Origin: an uncultured Acetatifactor sp.
Lineage (GTDB): Bacteria > Bacillota > Clostridia > Lachnospirales > Lachnospiraceae
DNA length: 64,000 nt
Assembly (NCBI GenBank): GCA_910586485.1
Contig: CAJUIA010000002.1
Span: 122,076-186,075, forward strand
Direction: 5' to 3'
Shown here: positions 9,168 through 17,301 of the stretch, in pieces
How the letters are laid out: each line of letters starts with the position of its first letter
How positions within the stretch are numbered: position 1 is the stretch's first letter
Made by a program: the position numbers and the translations under genes
The notes under the pieces: generated by a model
Told to the model about the DNA's origin: nothing
The model's input: only the letters and a program-made list of their open reading frames with translations
Database searches by the model: none

Positions 9168-9479
9168 ATGGCAAGAACGAGACGCAGAGCAGCTTACCGC
9201 AGAAAAAATCAAAATCGCTTCAGTATGTTTCTGGTATCGCTGGTAGTGCTGTTGATTATGGCAGCAGTTGCCTGGCAGAGCGTGGGACTGCGGCAGAAGA
9301 TCAGCGCCAAGGCCCAGGAGAAACAATTACTGGAACAACAGATTGCCGATGAGGAAACCCGCTCCCAGGAGATTGATGAGTTTGGGAAACGAATTCAAAC
9401 CAAGGGTTATATTGAAGATATAGCAAGGGAAAAATTGGGACTGGTTTATGAAGGTGAGATTTTGTTTAAAGAGGAATAA
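9168..9479 (+). CDS. divIC: Septum formation initiator, DivIC/FtsB type
   Basis: The 103-residue protein has a basic N-terminus, one membrane segment (about residues 19-36) and an extracellular coiled coil (KAQEKQLLEQQIADEETRS). It ends with the family motif YIEDIAREKLGLVYEGE. This is the single-pass bitopic layout of DivIC/FtsB, which joins FtsL and DivIB at the division septum. The RBS is GGAAGGGGGG. It is the last gene before an intrinsic terminator, so the spoIIE-like gene has its own transcription start. Confidence 0.92.
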   Translation: MARTRRRAAYRRKNQNRFSMFLVSLVVLLIMAAVAWQSVGLRQKISAKAQEKQLLEQQIADEETRSQEIDEFGKRIQTKGYIEDIAREKLGLVYEGEILFKEE

Positions 9480-9480
9480 A

Positions 9481-9511
9481 AGCAGGAGCCAAAAGGCTGC
9501 TGCTTTTTTTG
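9481..9511 (+). terminator. Intrinsic terminator after divIC
   Basis: AGCAG(g)AGCC pairs with GGCT(g)CTGCT around an AAAA loop, followed by seven T. The T-run merges with a candidate Spo0A box. Confidence 0.9.
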
Positions 9512-9575
9512 TCGCAAAAATTTAAGCCTGTTCTGCCCGGTTTTGACAAAAAAAGCAAAGAAGGGATTTTATACT
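9510..9575 (+). promoter_or_regulatory. Probable Spo0A-activated promoter of the spoIIE-like gene
   Basis: TTGACA (9543-9548) and TATACT (9570-9575) are separated by 21 bp rather than 17. In Bacillus the spoIIE promoter has the same abnormal 21-bp spacing and is switched on by phosphorylated Spo0A. Two 6-of-7 matches to the 0A box TGNCGAA are visible: TGTCGCA at 9510-9516 and TGACAAA at 9544-9550, the latter overlapping the -35 element. Confidence 0.6.
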
Positions 9576-9621
9576 TTGCGTTGCAATTCAAGAATGCCAG
9601 ATAATGATTGACTGGTATGTG

Positions 9622-9740
9622 TGCTTAAAGCGGGCATGGGGTGAAAGGTTGAAGGAAATTCATTTCAACCTTCCTGATTTGAGTGCGTGCTTAAAGACGC
9701 AGATAGGAGCGAGATTGAAAATTATCATTTTCAATCTCGG
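9622..9740 (+). repeat. Duplicated hairpin leader upstream of the spoIIE-like gene
   Basis: Two imperfect direct copies, 66 bp apart, each begin with TGCTTAAAG (9622-9630 and 9688-9696) and each contain a hairpin. Hairpin 1 pairs 9645-9653 with 9664-9672. Hairpin 2 is a perfect 12-bp stem, 9711-9722 with 9727-9738, closed by TATC. The two stems differ in sequence but keep the fold, which argues for RNA-level function or a structured repeat. The stretch does not look protein-coding. Confidence 0.6.
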
Positions 9741-9812
9741 AATTTGTGACGCTGCGCGTCCCAAAGTTCCCACAGATTTAGATGCCGCTTGCGCGGCGGA
9801 ATGAGAGGAAAC

Positions 9813-11003
9813 ATGAAAACAGTTGAAAATGAGCTTCGAACGGCACAGGTTTCGGAATTTTGCCGAAGAAAACTAATTCATTATGCAGACAGCTTTTACG
9901 AGCTGGCAAGAAGTTATGAGGGGGATTTTTCGCCTGGTACGGCGGACAGGCAGGAAATTCTTTCCCAGAGAAGACTGTGGGAAAATCGCCAGATCCTAAA
10001 GGGCCATCTGCACGAAATGGCAAAGATTATGACTGATGTGGCCTGCGAGGTGCTTTGCTACCGGCCTATGGAAGAGAAAAAAAAGCGTCTGATTATTCAT
10101 GCCATGAAGGATGAGGGAATCCGGGTGGATGATTTATGCTACATGACAGGGGACGACGGGCGGGAGGCGATTGTACTCACCATGAGTACGGACAGGCGGA
10201 CAGGCATTTCTGCGGAGGAAGCGGCGGATATGATTTCCGTTCTGCTGAACAGGAGGCTGCAGCTTTCCCTGACAAGTCCTTATATGGTGGAAAAGGAGCC
10301 TCACAGCTATATGCTGGAGCAGGAGGCGCGGTTTGTGGCACTGACAGGATTTGCACGGGTGACGGAAGAAGATGAGACTGTTTCAGGAGATAATTATGCG
10401 GTGCTGGAGGCGGAGAGAGGAAAGCTAACGGTGATGATCTCCGACGGTACGGGTTCCGGAGAGCAGGCTGCAGGAGACAGCGGCCGGGCGCTGGATTTGA
10501 TGGAAAAGCTATTGGAGGCAGGATACGGCACGGAGGTGGCTGTGGAGATGGTAAATACGGCTTTTTTTGCAACGGGTGAGGACAGAAATCATCCTACGCT
10601 GGACCTTTGCAGTCTGAATCTTTACAGCGGAGCCTGCGAGTTTAGAAAAGTGGGTGCTGCTGCTTCGTTCTTAAAACGGGAGACAGGAGTGGAGCAGTTG
10701 GCAGAAGGAAATCTTCCTTTGGGAGTCTTTCAGCAGGTAAACGTCCGGCCCATCTCGAAAAGCCTGAAGGATGGGGACTACCTGTTCCTGATGTCGGACG
10801 GGGTGATAGATGCCTTCAGCGAGCAGGGCTATGAGGGGGCGGTGTGCAGGGCCATTGGAGAGATGCGGGAGCAGAATCCCGGTGAGCTGGCGGAAAAGCT
10901 GCTGCGGCTGGCGCTGATTGCTGCAGGAGGCAGGGTGCGGGACGACATGACCATCGCGGTGATCGGAGTCTGGGAAAACAGCGCCGGGCAGGGGGAATGC
11001 TAA
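9813..11003 (+). CDS. spoIIE: SpoIIE-type PPM serine phosphatase lacking the membrane domain
   Basis: The start at 9813 has GAGAGGAA upstream; a start at 9801 is also possible. The protein is about 396 residues. Residues about 200-395 form the PP2C-like SpoIIE phosphatase domain, with metal ligands in MISDGTGSGEQ, MSDGVIDAF and RDDMTIAVI. The first 200 residues are helical and soluble. Bacillus SpoIIE is about 830 residues, with ten membrane segments before the phosphatase; here that whole part is absent and no membrane segment remains. SpoIIE dephosphorylates SpoIIAA to release sigma-F in the forespore. Position after divIC supports orthology, but the short form is notable. Confidence 0.8.
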   Translation: MKTVENELRTAQVSEFCRRKLIHYADSFYELARSYEGDFSPGTADRQEILSQRRLWENRQILKGHLHEMAKIMTDVACEVLCYRPMEEKKKRLIIHAMKDEGIRVDDLCYMTGDDGREAIVLTMSTDRRTGISAEEAADMISVLLNRRLQLSLTSPYMVEKEPHSYMLEQEARFVALTGFARVTEEDETVSGDNYAVLEAERGKLTVMISDGTGSGEQAAGDSGRALDLMEKLLEAGYGTEVAVEMVNTAFFATGEDRNHPTLDLCSLNLYSGACEFRKVGAAASFLKRETGVEQLAEGNLPLGVFQQVNVRPISKSLKDGDYLFLMSDGVIDAFSEQGYEGAVCRAIGEMREQNPGELAEKLLRLALIAAGGRVRDDMTIAVIGVWENSAGQGEC

Positions 11004-11007
11004 ATGC

Positions 11008-11036
11008 TTGACAAGTATACGATAGTCCGGTATACT
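11008..11036 (+). promoter_or_regulatory. Promoter with dyad upstream of cassette 1
   Basis: TTGACA (11008-11013), 17-bp spacer and TATACT (11031-11036). The inverted repeat AGTATAC (11014-11020) / GTATACT (11030-11036) covers the spacer and the -10 element, a plausible operator for an unknown regulator. Confidence 0.7.
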
Positions 11037-11082
11037 CAAAATAGCTGATCGGCATATAAATAAACGAAGGAGTGTTATTGTA

Positions 11083-11496
11083 TTGAAAAAAAGCAAACCA
11101 AAAATAATTATTTCAATAATGGCGTTATTTGTTCTGACTTCATCTATAGTGGTTTCTGCGCAGAGTTATTCTGATAAATACGTTTATGGAGACCGATTTA
11201 CAGTTATTGTGGATGGAACGACTGACAATTCGGGTAATTTTGTAACGGTTACGCTGACGGAGATCCGAAAGGCTGACGGGGACGCATCCAACTATGCAAA
11301 AGTAAGAGCAAAGATTTATGATTCTAATAACGACCGGATTTCGGTTGGAAGTGACGTTGAAGTTGTTAAGCAAAAGACAACGACAATTCTATTGACATAT
11401 ATGTATGCAAGCGGAACTCGAATGAAATTATTGATGAAAGGTAACAATTCATCCTTGGATTGTATTGTGGATTTTGCGGCGTCCATTTCGCAATAG
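11083..11496 (+). CDS. Cassette 1 protein A: small secreted beta-rich protein
   Basis: TTG start, with AAGGAG ten bases upstream. The 137-residue product has a signal peptide (KKSKPKIIISIMALFVL..., likely cut after VSA) and a mature part of about 110 residues without Cys. It is clearly related to the protein at 18194-18598: both have VTVTL/VTVSL, then RAKIYDS/QARLTNS, then a C-terminal KGNNSS/RGNSNE block. I do not recognise the family. It opens a five-gene unit with two permeases, an ATPase and an exported protein, so it may be a substrate, ligand or partner of that transporter (inference). Confidence 0.8.
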   Translation: MKKSKPKIIISIMALFVLTSSIVVSAQSYSDKYVYGDRFTVIVDGTTDNSGNFVTVTLTEIRKADGDASNYAKVRAKIYDSNNDRISVGSDVEVVKQKTTTILLTYMYASGTRMKLLMKGNNSSLDCIVDFAASISQ

Positions 11497-11502
11497 TCGA
11501 GA

Positions 11503-11542
11503 ATAAGGTCGGTATTGGTATGTATACCAATACCGACCTTAT
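11503..11542 (+). promoter_or_regulatory. Perfect 19-bp inverted repeat between A1 and B1
   Basis: ATAAGGTCGGTATTGGTAT (11503-11521) is followed by its exact reverse complement at 11524-11542 with only two bases between. There is no T-run. It sits seven bases after the stop of the secreted protein and 26 before the permease start, a good place for an mRNA processing or stability hairpin that would let protein A be made in excess. Confidence 0.75.
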
Positions 11543-11567
11543 GATGAAAAATACAAAAGGGGCTTCA

Positions 11568-12437
11568 ATGAAAGAATACATAAATGCAATCAGTATGCAA
11601 ATGCGTCTGATGATAAACAAAAAAGAATTCCAAATAACATATATCATTAATGCAGGGTATGTGTTGTTGACATACTTATATTATGTAATTTACTATTGGG
11701 GGGATGATGTGTCTACAGTATCTTCTTCCAGTGCGGTATTTTCTTTATTATCCAAAAGCGTATTTTTTGATCTGTATATCAGCATAGTGCCGTTTCTTGT
11801 GGTACTTCCCTTTGCCATGTCTTTTGTGGATGACAAAAAAAATAATATTTTGCCGGGTTTGCAGGTAAGAAGCGGAGTCAAGGCTTATTATATTTCAAAA
11901 GCAGTTGCTTGTTTTCTGGGAGGTTTTTTTTCTTTTTTTATACCGATGATGATCGGAATGCTTTTAAATGTTTTGACTTTTCCTGGAAGCGGGATCACAT
12001 TTCTCGGAGACTATTTTGATATGAATTTTGACGCGGCGGTGACGGGAGCGGATGTACTGATTAGGACAAGGTGGGCCGGTCTCTGGTTTCCACGTTTGTT
12101 TATCAGTTCGCCGGACGGATACAATATTCTTTTTTGCACATTTTTTTCCATTGCCATGGGAATCAGCAGCACCTTTCTTTACATTGTTTCTTTTTTTATA
12201 AAGCGTCAGAAGCTGTTGCTGATGCTGCCCTTCTTTTTGATTGTCTCAGTGCTTAATATTATGGACGAATTTAATATGGAGCATCCGCCATATGTATGCT
12301 TCAAGGTAATGCAGTATATAACGGTAAATGCAATGTATGGAAAAGATCCTTTGTATATATATTTTTTCTTATTATTAATGATATTGGTAAGCGTTTTCGG
12401 AATAAACAGGCAGATACAAAGAGATCAGCTTGATTAG
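11568..12437 (+). CDS. Cassette 1 protein B: ABC-2-like permease subunit
   Basis: The start at 11568 is chosen because AAAGGGG lies just upstream and the preceding in-frame codons run through the hairpin and the A1 gene. The product (289 residues) is a membrane protein with about six hydrophobic segments. It is related along its length to 18654-19502; for example KAYYISKAVACFLGGFF corresponds to RSYYVSKYLSVFLATMI. It has no nucleotide-binding motifs. With C1 and D1 it resembles the three-part ABC-2 transporters used for peptide or lantibiotic immunity and export, but no modification enzyme is nearby. Confidence 0.8.
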   Translation: MKEYINAISMQMRLMINKKEFQITYIINAGYVLLTYLYYVIYYWGDDVSTVSSSSAVFSLLSKSVFFDLYISIVPFLVVLPFAMSFVDDKKNNILPGLQVRSGVKAYYISKAVACFLGGFFSFFIPMMIGMLLNVLTFPGSGITFLGDYFDMNFDAAVTGADVLIRTRWAGLWFPRLFISSPDGYNILFCTFFSIAMGISSTFLYIVSFFIKRQKLLLMLPFFLIVSVLNIMDEFNMEHPPYVCFKVMQYITVNAMYGKDPLYIYFFLLLMILVSVFGINRQIQRDQLD

Positions 12438-12447
12438 GGATGACGGC

Positions 12448-13194
12448 ATGATAAAGCGTAGAGACCTTCTAAAGATTTTGCCCATTATTTTTATAACATT
12501 ATATCGAAGGTATAATCTGTTATTATCAGGAATGGGAAGAACATTGCCGATTGCCGAATTATTTTTACAAAATATTTTTTCAGGAAATCCCTCCAGAAAA
12601 GAAACAAAAGTAGTCATGGTGCTGTTTGGCATGATGGAAATTGTGGTATTTAATCTGCTGTACGGCTCTCTGATTTATCGTGATCTATATGAAAGCAGTG
12701 CGTATATATTTGTAAGGCAAAAAAGCAGAAGACGGTGGTTTGCCGGGAAGTCGCTGGAACTTTTGGCATACAGCGCAGTTTATAATTTATTATTTATCGG
12801 AATCACTTTTGGTCTGTGTGTTTGGCGTTCCGATCAGAGATTGGATGCTGTGGCTGTCAAAATTGTGATACTGACGTATATTCTGGCTACGTTGTTTACA
12901 TTTTGGACCACACTGCTAATTAATTTGACGGCTATTTTGGCAGGAGCGGCAATGTCCTTTGTTATTAATTATGTTGTGCTATCGCTTTTGTCACTATTTG
13001 CGGTCGGGTTTGAGACAATATCTATTGTAAATAAATTTCCGCTTTTATTAAAATTAAATCCCGTTGCCAATGTAACGATCAACTGGAAATGTGATATGGA
13101 AAGCGCCGCGCTGTCGGTTATGTACTTTGTCGTACTATGTGTGTTGACCTGCATGGGCGGCAGTATGGTAATTGCGCATAAAGATATAGTCTGA
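12448..13194 (+). CDS. Cassette 1 protein C: second ABC-2-like permease subunit
   Basis: The ATG at 12448, preceded by AGGGA, is preferred to the in-frame TTG at 12430 that overlaps the end of the B1 gene. The product is 248 residues with about six hydrophobic segments and a cytosolic loop FVRQKSRRRWFAGKSLELLAY. That loop pairs with FSRYPRRVKWYLQEAGRLAGE in the second cassette (19499-20320). B and C probably form a heterodimeric membrane channel served by ATPase D. The substrate is unknown. Confidence 0.78.
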   Translation: MIKRRDLLKILPIIFITLYRRYNLLLSGMGRTLPIAELFLQNIFSGNPSRKETKVVMVLFGMMEIVVFNLLYGSLIYRDLYESSAYIFVRQKSRRRWFAGKSLELLAYSAVYNLLFIGITFGLCVWRSDQRLDAVAVKIVILTYILATLFTFWTTLLINLTAILAGAAMSFVINYVVLSLLSLFAVGFETISIVNKFPLLLKLNPVANVTINWKCDMESAALSVMYFVVLCVLTCMGGSMVIAHKDIV

Positions 13195-13257
13195 AATGAT
13201 AACTGTTTATGAAAATTTTGCCAATATAATCGAAAGCATAATGGACGGGAATATGTT

Positions 13258-13890
13258 ATGAAAATAGAAATAAGGGATTTGTGTAAAGAGTTCAAGAAAA
13301 ACACAGTGCTTGATCATGTGAATCTGCAAATGGAAGATGGAAAAATATATGGTATTGTGGGAAGAAACGGTTCTGGAAAGACAATGCTGTTCAGGTGTCT
13401 GGCCGGACTGGTCAAGCCAACTTCCGGGGAAATTATTTTTGATGGCAAGATACTGTTTCGAGACATTTTTGCACCTCCGAATATGGGGGTTGTGATAGAA
13501 AATATGGGGCTGTACCCAGATTTTACGGGATTTGATAATTTGAAATATTTATCGAGGATTAAAAAAATAATATCCGACGAAGAAATACGGGCAGCGATTG
13601 CGCGAGTGGGGCTTAATCCTCAGGACAAACGTAAAATCAGGAAATATTCGTTGGGAATGCGGCAAAGAATTGTTTTGGCTCAAGCGTTTATGGAAAAACA
13701 GGACATTATAGTACTGGACGAGCCTACAAACGGGTTGGATGAAGAAGGAATCAGGCTGATCCGCGGAATATTGAAAGAAGAGGCGGACCGGGGGGCGGTG
13801 GTCGTAATTGCCAGTCATAATAAGGAGGATATAGAATATTTATGCGACAAGGTATTCCACATGTCGAGGGGGTGTCTGGAGGAAGGGTGA
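13258..13890 (+). CDS. Cassette 1 protein D: ABC transporter ATPase
   Basis: The ATPase has 210 residues: Walker A GRNGSGKT (about residues 35-42), a Q-loop region replaced by NMGVVIENMGLYPDFTG, signature YSLGMRQR, Walker B IIVLDEPTNGLD and the switch His in IASHNKED. The YSLGMRQR signature is that of the BcrA/drug-and-peptide export branch of ABC-2 ATPases. The protein ends soon after the H-loop, shorter than many relatives that carry a 70-100 residue C-terminal extension. It is very similar to the ATPase at 20321-20965. Confidence 0.93.
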   Translation: MKIEIRDLCKEFKKNTVLDHVNLQMEDGKIYGIVGRNGSGKTMLFRCLAGLVKPTSGEIIFDGKILFRDIFAPPNMGVVIENMGLYPDFTGFDNLKYLSRIKKIISDEEIRAAIARVGLNPQDKRKIRKYSLGMRQRIVLAQAFMEKQDIIVLDEPTNGLDEEGIRLIRGILKEEADRGAVVVIASHNKEDIEYLCDKVFHMSRGCLEEG

Positions 13891-13942
13891 CTGCTTTTAA
13901 GACTGACAGGCATATGTGCGGAAAATGTGAAGGAGTATGCAA

Positions 13943-14641
13943 ATGAAAAAGTTATGGTGCGTTACAATTTTTATACTAATAGCGGGTATCGGGACAGGAT
14001 TTGCTTTCAGGAATAACATGAGCGACTGCGGCATTAGTGGTATTAGGAAAATAGAAGACATCCAGGCGTTAAATTGTAATGTAAATCAAATATTTGAGGA
14101 AGAGGATGTAGAACTGTTTATTGAAGATGGAAGAAAGCAATTTGATAATTTGCCGGAAACTGTGGAAATATATGTGGCCGTGCCAACAGGCATTATAAGA
14201 CAGATTAACTTTACGTTTTTTCAGGAAGTTAAAATTGCAAAGATCATTAAGGGTGAACTGGAAGAAGAGGAAACCATTGAAATAGTAACTCAGGGAGGTT
14301 TTTACGATCAAAAATATAAGTATCACGATTATTCAAATAACCGACCCTTGTACTTTGGAATGAAGAATATTCTGCTGCCGGAAAGCAAATATCTGATTTT
14401 TGTACAGCCGCTAAAGGTCAATGAATATACGGAAAGAAAAAGATATAATTTGGCTTCGCTTTTATTTGGCACATTTAATCTTTCCAGCGATTATTCCCAG
14501 CCCATAGATCAACCGGCCAATGAAATACCTTATAATGAATACGTGGGCAGCGAATATTTGTGCGATACAAATAATACGTTGGAGCGATTATTAGAATTTA
14601 AGCACAATATAGTAGAGAGATATTTGCCGGAAACAGATTAA
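13943..14641 (+). CDS. Cassette 1 protein E: single-pass exported protein
   Basis: The start at 13943 is used because AAGGAG (13930-13935) is seven bases upstream; the ATG at 13937 would be too close. The product is 232 residues with one N-terminal hydrophobic anchor or signal (KLWCVTIFILIAGIGTGFAF) and an extracytoplasmic remainder. It shares a thin but ordered set of blocks with the E proteins at 17302 and 20962: FDNLPETVEI / LQNLPQVPII, KYLIFVQPL / EYLVFVEDV, EIPYNEYV / YVPYKDVK, and a final LLEFKHNIVERY / LEALKGKILSLY. The family is unrecognised. Confidence 0.75.
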   Translation: MKKLWCVTIFILIAGIGTGFAFRNNMSDCGISGIRKIEDIQALNCNVNQIFEEEDVELFIEDGRKQFDNLPETVEIYVAVPTGIIRQINFTFFQEVKIAKIIKGELEEEETIEIVTQGGFYDQKYKYHDYSNNRPLYFGMKNILLPESKYLIFVQPLKVNEYTERKRYNLASLLFGTFNLSSDYSQPIDQPANEIPYNEYVGSEYLCDTNNTLERLLEFKHNIVERYLPETD

Positions 14642-14665
14642 TCAAAATCCGGAGGGAAAATTATC

Positions 14666-14773
14666 ATGTTAAAGAAGAAAATGTTGTGTTTTACTATGTC
14701 CCTGTTGATGCTGACTGCTCTTTTCTGTATCGACATTTCTGTTCATGCCAATAGTGTATGGCTTGGGAAATGA
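14666..14773 (+). pseudogene. Orphan signal peptide: remnant of a third protein A
   Basis: This 35-residue frame has a good RBS (GGAGGG, 14651-14656). It encodes KKK, a hydrophobic stretch (LCFTMSLLMLTALFC) and a signal-peptidase-like VHA site, then stops eight residues later. It follows cassette 1 in the place where a second A gene would start and looks like the preserved signal peptide of a deleted A gene. Its TGA overlaps the next gene's ATG in ATGA, so it could now serve as a translational coupler. Confidence 0.55.
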
Positions 14774-15969
14774 GGAAGGATATGGAGAGGAATAAAAAAG
14801 TAATGGCAACTTTAGTCAGATATTTACTTTTTACGGGCGTACTGCTGCTGGCAGGCTGCGGAGGGCAGGAGGCCGCCGGTGGGGCCGTGCGGCAAATAAA
14901 CGATACTCCCATTGATAGCTCTGCGGCAGTGGAAATTACGCTTCCTTCAGAAGCAGGGGCACAGGATGTGCTTTTGCGGGAATGCTTTTCCGGGACAAAG
15001 GGCGGAAGTGACGGCAGTACCTTTTATGAGGTAGACGTCTGCAGGCAGACGGAAGAGGGTTGTTTTTATACAGTGAGCCATGGGGAGGATATGGCGCAGT
15101 ACACTTTCCTGAATCAGGTTTTTCGTGTTAATCCGGAAACAAAGACCGAAGAAATGCTTTATGAGACAAGGGAAGCATTTTGGCTGAATGAATTTGAAGC
15201 GGCGGGCGGATTCCTGTATTGGGTAGAGTATCTGGGGACGGAGTCGAAAGGGGAAATCTCTGGGACATTGTACCGGATCATGCAGTATGAGCTTGCGACA
15301 GGGGAAGTAAGTTGTATTGCGGAAAGAAACGGCGAGGAAGTCTTTGAAATCTGTCTTGCCGCTGCCGATGATTATGTAACCTGGTATGATGATTTTGGGG
15401 ACGGGAAGACGGAGGTTGTTATTTATGATGTAAAGACGGAGGAAGTTCATACTTTGTCGGGAGCGAAAAAATTTTCGGCCTATGCGAGGCTGGATATAGT
15501 AGACGGCGGGATTACTTATTTCAGTGAGGATGAGGAAGGAAATATTTTTGTAAACCGATATGTTTTAGACAGCGGGAAGACGGAAGCTTTAATGCTGGGG
15601 AAAAGAAATGCGGCTGAGAAGCTGTCGGGTTGTTTTTCAACTGAAAAATACATGGGATGGAGGACAGACGGCAGCACAGGGTGGCGCAGCTATTACTTTT
15701 ATGACAGAGAGAGCGCATTGTACAGCCTGCGCGGGAGCAAGGAGATAAATGTTTTTTCCGCCTGGCTTTCTGATAAGCTGTATCTTAACTGTCATGATTC
15801 GGAGGGCTATACCCTTTATGTCTGTGATCTTTCCGAGGGCAGGACCTGGCAGGAGAAGCTGGAGGGCCATGGAATGCAGTTTCGTGAGTATGGAGATGGG
15901 CAGGTATATCTGGAGGTCAGAACGGAGGATGAGGTGAAGCTGATGGAGATTGACGTTCCCGGCCGATGA
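14770..15969 (+). CDS. Lipoprotein with beta-propeller-like repeats
   Basis: About 399 residues from 14770; starts at 14782 or 14803 are also possible. The N-terminus carries a hydrophobic segment ending in the lipobox LLAGC, so it should be lipid-anchored outside the cell. The rest shows repeated blade-like patterns (VFRVNPETKTEEMLYE, YRIMQYELATGEVSCIAE, VVIYDVKTEEVHTLSG), as in six- to eight-bladed propellers of the DUF5050/TolB-like type. No catalytic motif is seen. It sits inside the transporter island and might be a sensor or binding protein (inference). Confidence 0.7.
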   Translation: MRKDMERNKKVMATLVRYLLFTGVLLLAGCGGQEAAGGAVRQINDTPIDSSAAVEITLPSEAGAQDVLLRECFSGTKGGSDGSTFYEVDVCRQTEEGCFYTVSHGEDMAQYTFLNQVFRVNPETKTEEMLYETREAFWLNEFEAAGGFLYWVEYLGTESKGEISGTLYRIMQYELATGEVSCIAERNGEEVFEICLAAADDYVTWYDDFGDGKTEVVIYDVKTEEVHTLSGAKKFSAYARLDIVDGGITYFSEDEEGNIFVNRYVLDSGKTEALMLGKRNAAEKLSGCFSTEKYMGWRTDGSTGWRSYYFYDRESALYSLRGSKEINVFSAWLSDKLYLNCHDSEGYTLYVCDLSEGRTWQEKLEGHGMQFREYGDGQVYLEVRTEDEVKLMEIDVPGR

Positions 15970-15973
15970 GTTA

Positions 15974-16127
15974 CTATTCCTCAAAGTCGGAAAAATTCTC
16001 TTTGCAAGGCGTTCCGGACGCTTTCGTGGTCTGCACCTGCTACTTGTAATAAATCCAGTATATCAAGCAAGAGCTTCCTCCGATCTGCTGCGGAATAGCG
16101 TTTCCTTAAGATATAAAAAATGTTAGA
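15974..16127 (-). pseudogene. C-terminal relic of a PIN-domain toxin
   Basis: On the minus strand an open frame of about 50 codons reads SNIFYILRKRYSAADRRKLL, then DILDLLQVAGADHESV and REFSDFEE, then a stop. The order NIFYILRK ... LLDIL ... FSDFED is the conserved second half of VapC-like PIN-domain toxins. The first half, with the initial catalytic Asp, and any start codon are missing. It overlaps by a few codons the broken start of the ABC exporter relic on the other strand, marking a recombination junction. Confidence 0.6.
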
Positions 16128-17246
16128 TTAGGTATCACAATTTTCGCAGGCAAAAAGGTGGGTGACATCTCTGAAAAATATGCCTCCGAGCTTCAGGATC
16201 TGGAAGCCGTAAAAAATAAAAATACCGAAGAACTTATGTATCAAGCATATTTTATCAATATGAACAGCCTGCAAAGCGTAATCAAAAGCCGTTTTGAGCA
16301 AACCAGGAGGGATATTTTCCGTGTTCAGACCAAACAATTAAATAAGAATAATCTGTATATTTCCCTGCAAAGAGTAATAAGCGAACTGGTAAGTGGACTT
16401 ATTTATCCTGTTTTAGGATTTTTGCCTGGCAGTGTAAAAATAGCAGGAGGAAATCTGGCTTCCGTTAAAAGCATTATTAATGAATCAGGAAATCAAACCC
16501 AAAATATTCAGCAGATGGCGGCATATATCCCATATAATACCGTACCAATAGATAATGGCGGGGAGCTTTTTAGCCTGAAAAGAGAAGAAAAGTCCATGAA
16601 GAAAAAATCTCCGGATTATGACCATGGCTGTGCGTTGGTGATTGACAGCTTATGTTTTGAAGCAGAGGGCAGAAAAATTTTGTCGGATATAAATTTAAAT
16701 ATAAAAGAAGGGGAGCATGTTGCGGTCATGGGTGAGAACGGCAGCGGAAAATCTACCTTGCTCCGCTGTATTATGGGTATGTATGCGCCCACATCCGGCA
16801 GTATCACACTATTCGGTAAGTCCCCCGCAAATGATTCCGAATATTTTAGAGAAAACTGTATTTTCTCATATATGCCCGCCGCTTCTCAGCTTTTTGAGAC
16901 TACCATTGACGAAAATATATTAATGGGCAGTTTTAGTGATACAGGCTCGGAGGAAATAAAAAAAGCTACAGGGGTCTCTGATTTTTCAAACCGTGAAATT
17001 CCTTCCATATCCCAGCTTTCAGGAGGGGAGCAGCAGAGAGTGAACGCTGCCAGAGCCTTTTCCAACAATAATGCGAAAATAATTGTTCTTGATGAGCCTA
17101 CGGCGTCCCTGGACAGGGAACACGCCGAAAAGTTAATGAACTATATAAGAAGCAGTAAGGCTGCTGTTATTTATACGACTCACCGCGAGGAAGAAACAGC
17201 ATTTGCCGACAGAGTTGTTCAGATGGGTGGCGGTAGAGCAGAATGA
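16110..17246 (+). pseudogene. 5'-truncated ABC exporter (partial membrane domain plus ATPase)
   Basis: The frame is open from 16110 (after TAA at 16107) to 17246 and begins inside the last part of a type-1 exporter membrane domain (KKVGDISEKYASELQDLEAV, then LYISLQRVISELVSGLIYPV). An intact nucleotide-binding domain follows: Walker A GENGSGKST, signature LSGGEQQR, Walker B IIVLDEPTASLD, H-loop TTHREEE. A full half-transporter would have about 250 more N-terminal residues and five membrane helices. A GTG at 16158 is the first possible start and has no clear RBS. It is probably non-functional as a transporter. Confidence 0.75.
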
Positions 17247-17247
17247 A

Positions 17248-17289
17248 TTCACGGCGGCAGTCGGAGCTTCGGGAAGCGGCAAATCAACA
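17248..17289 (+). pseudogene. Stray Walker A fragment of another ABC ATPase
   Basis: Directly after the exporter stop codon, 17248-17289 reads EFTAAVGASGSGKST in the frame that continues into the next gene. VGASGSGKST is a perfect Walker A of a different ABC ATPase, cut off right after the motif and joined to the RBS and start of the third E gene. Confidence 0.55.
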
Positions 17290-17301
17290 CGGGGAGGATT
17301 T

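Noticed and set aside
9604..9804. Open frame of 66 codons upstream of the spoIIE-like gene
   Set aside because: It runs through the two repeated hairpins, has no RBS and a low-complexity translation, so the stretch is better explained as a structured leader.
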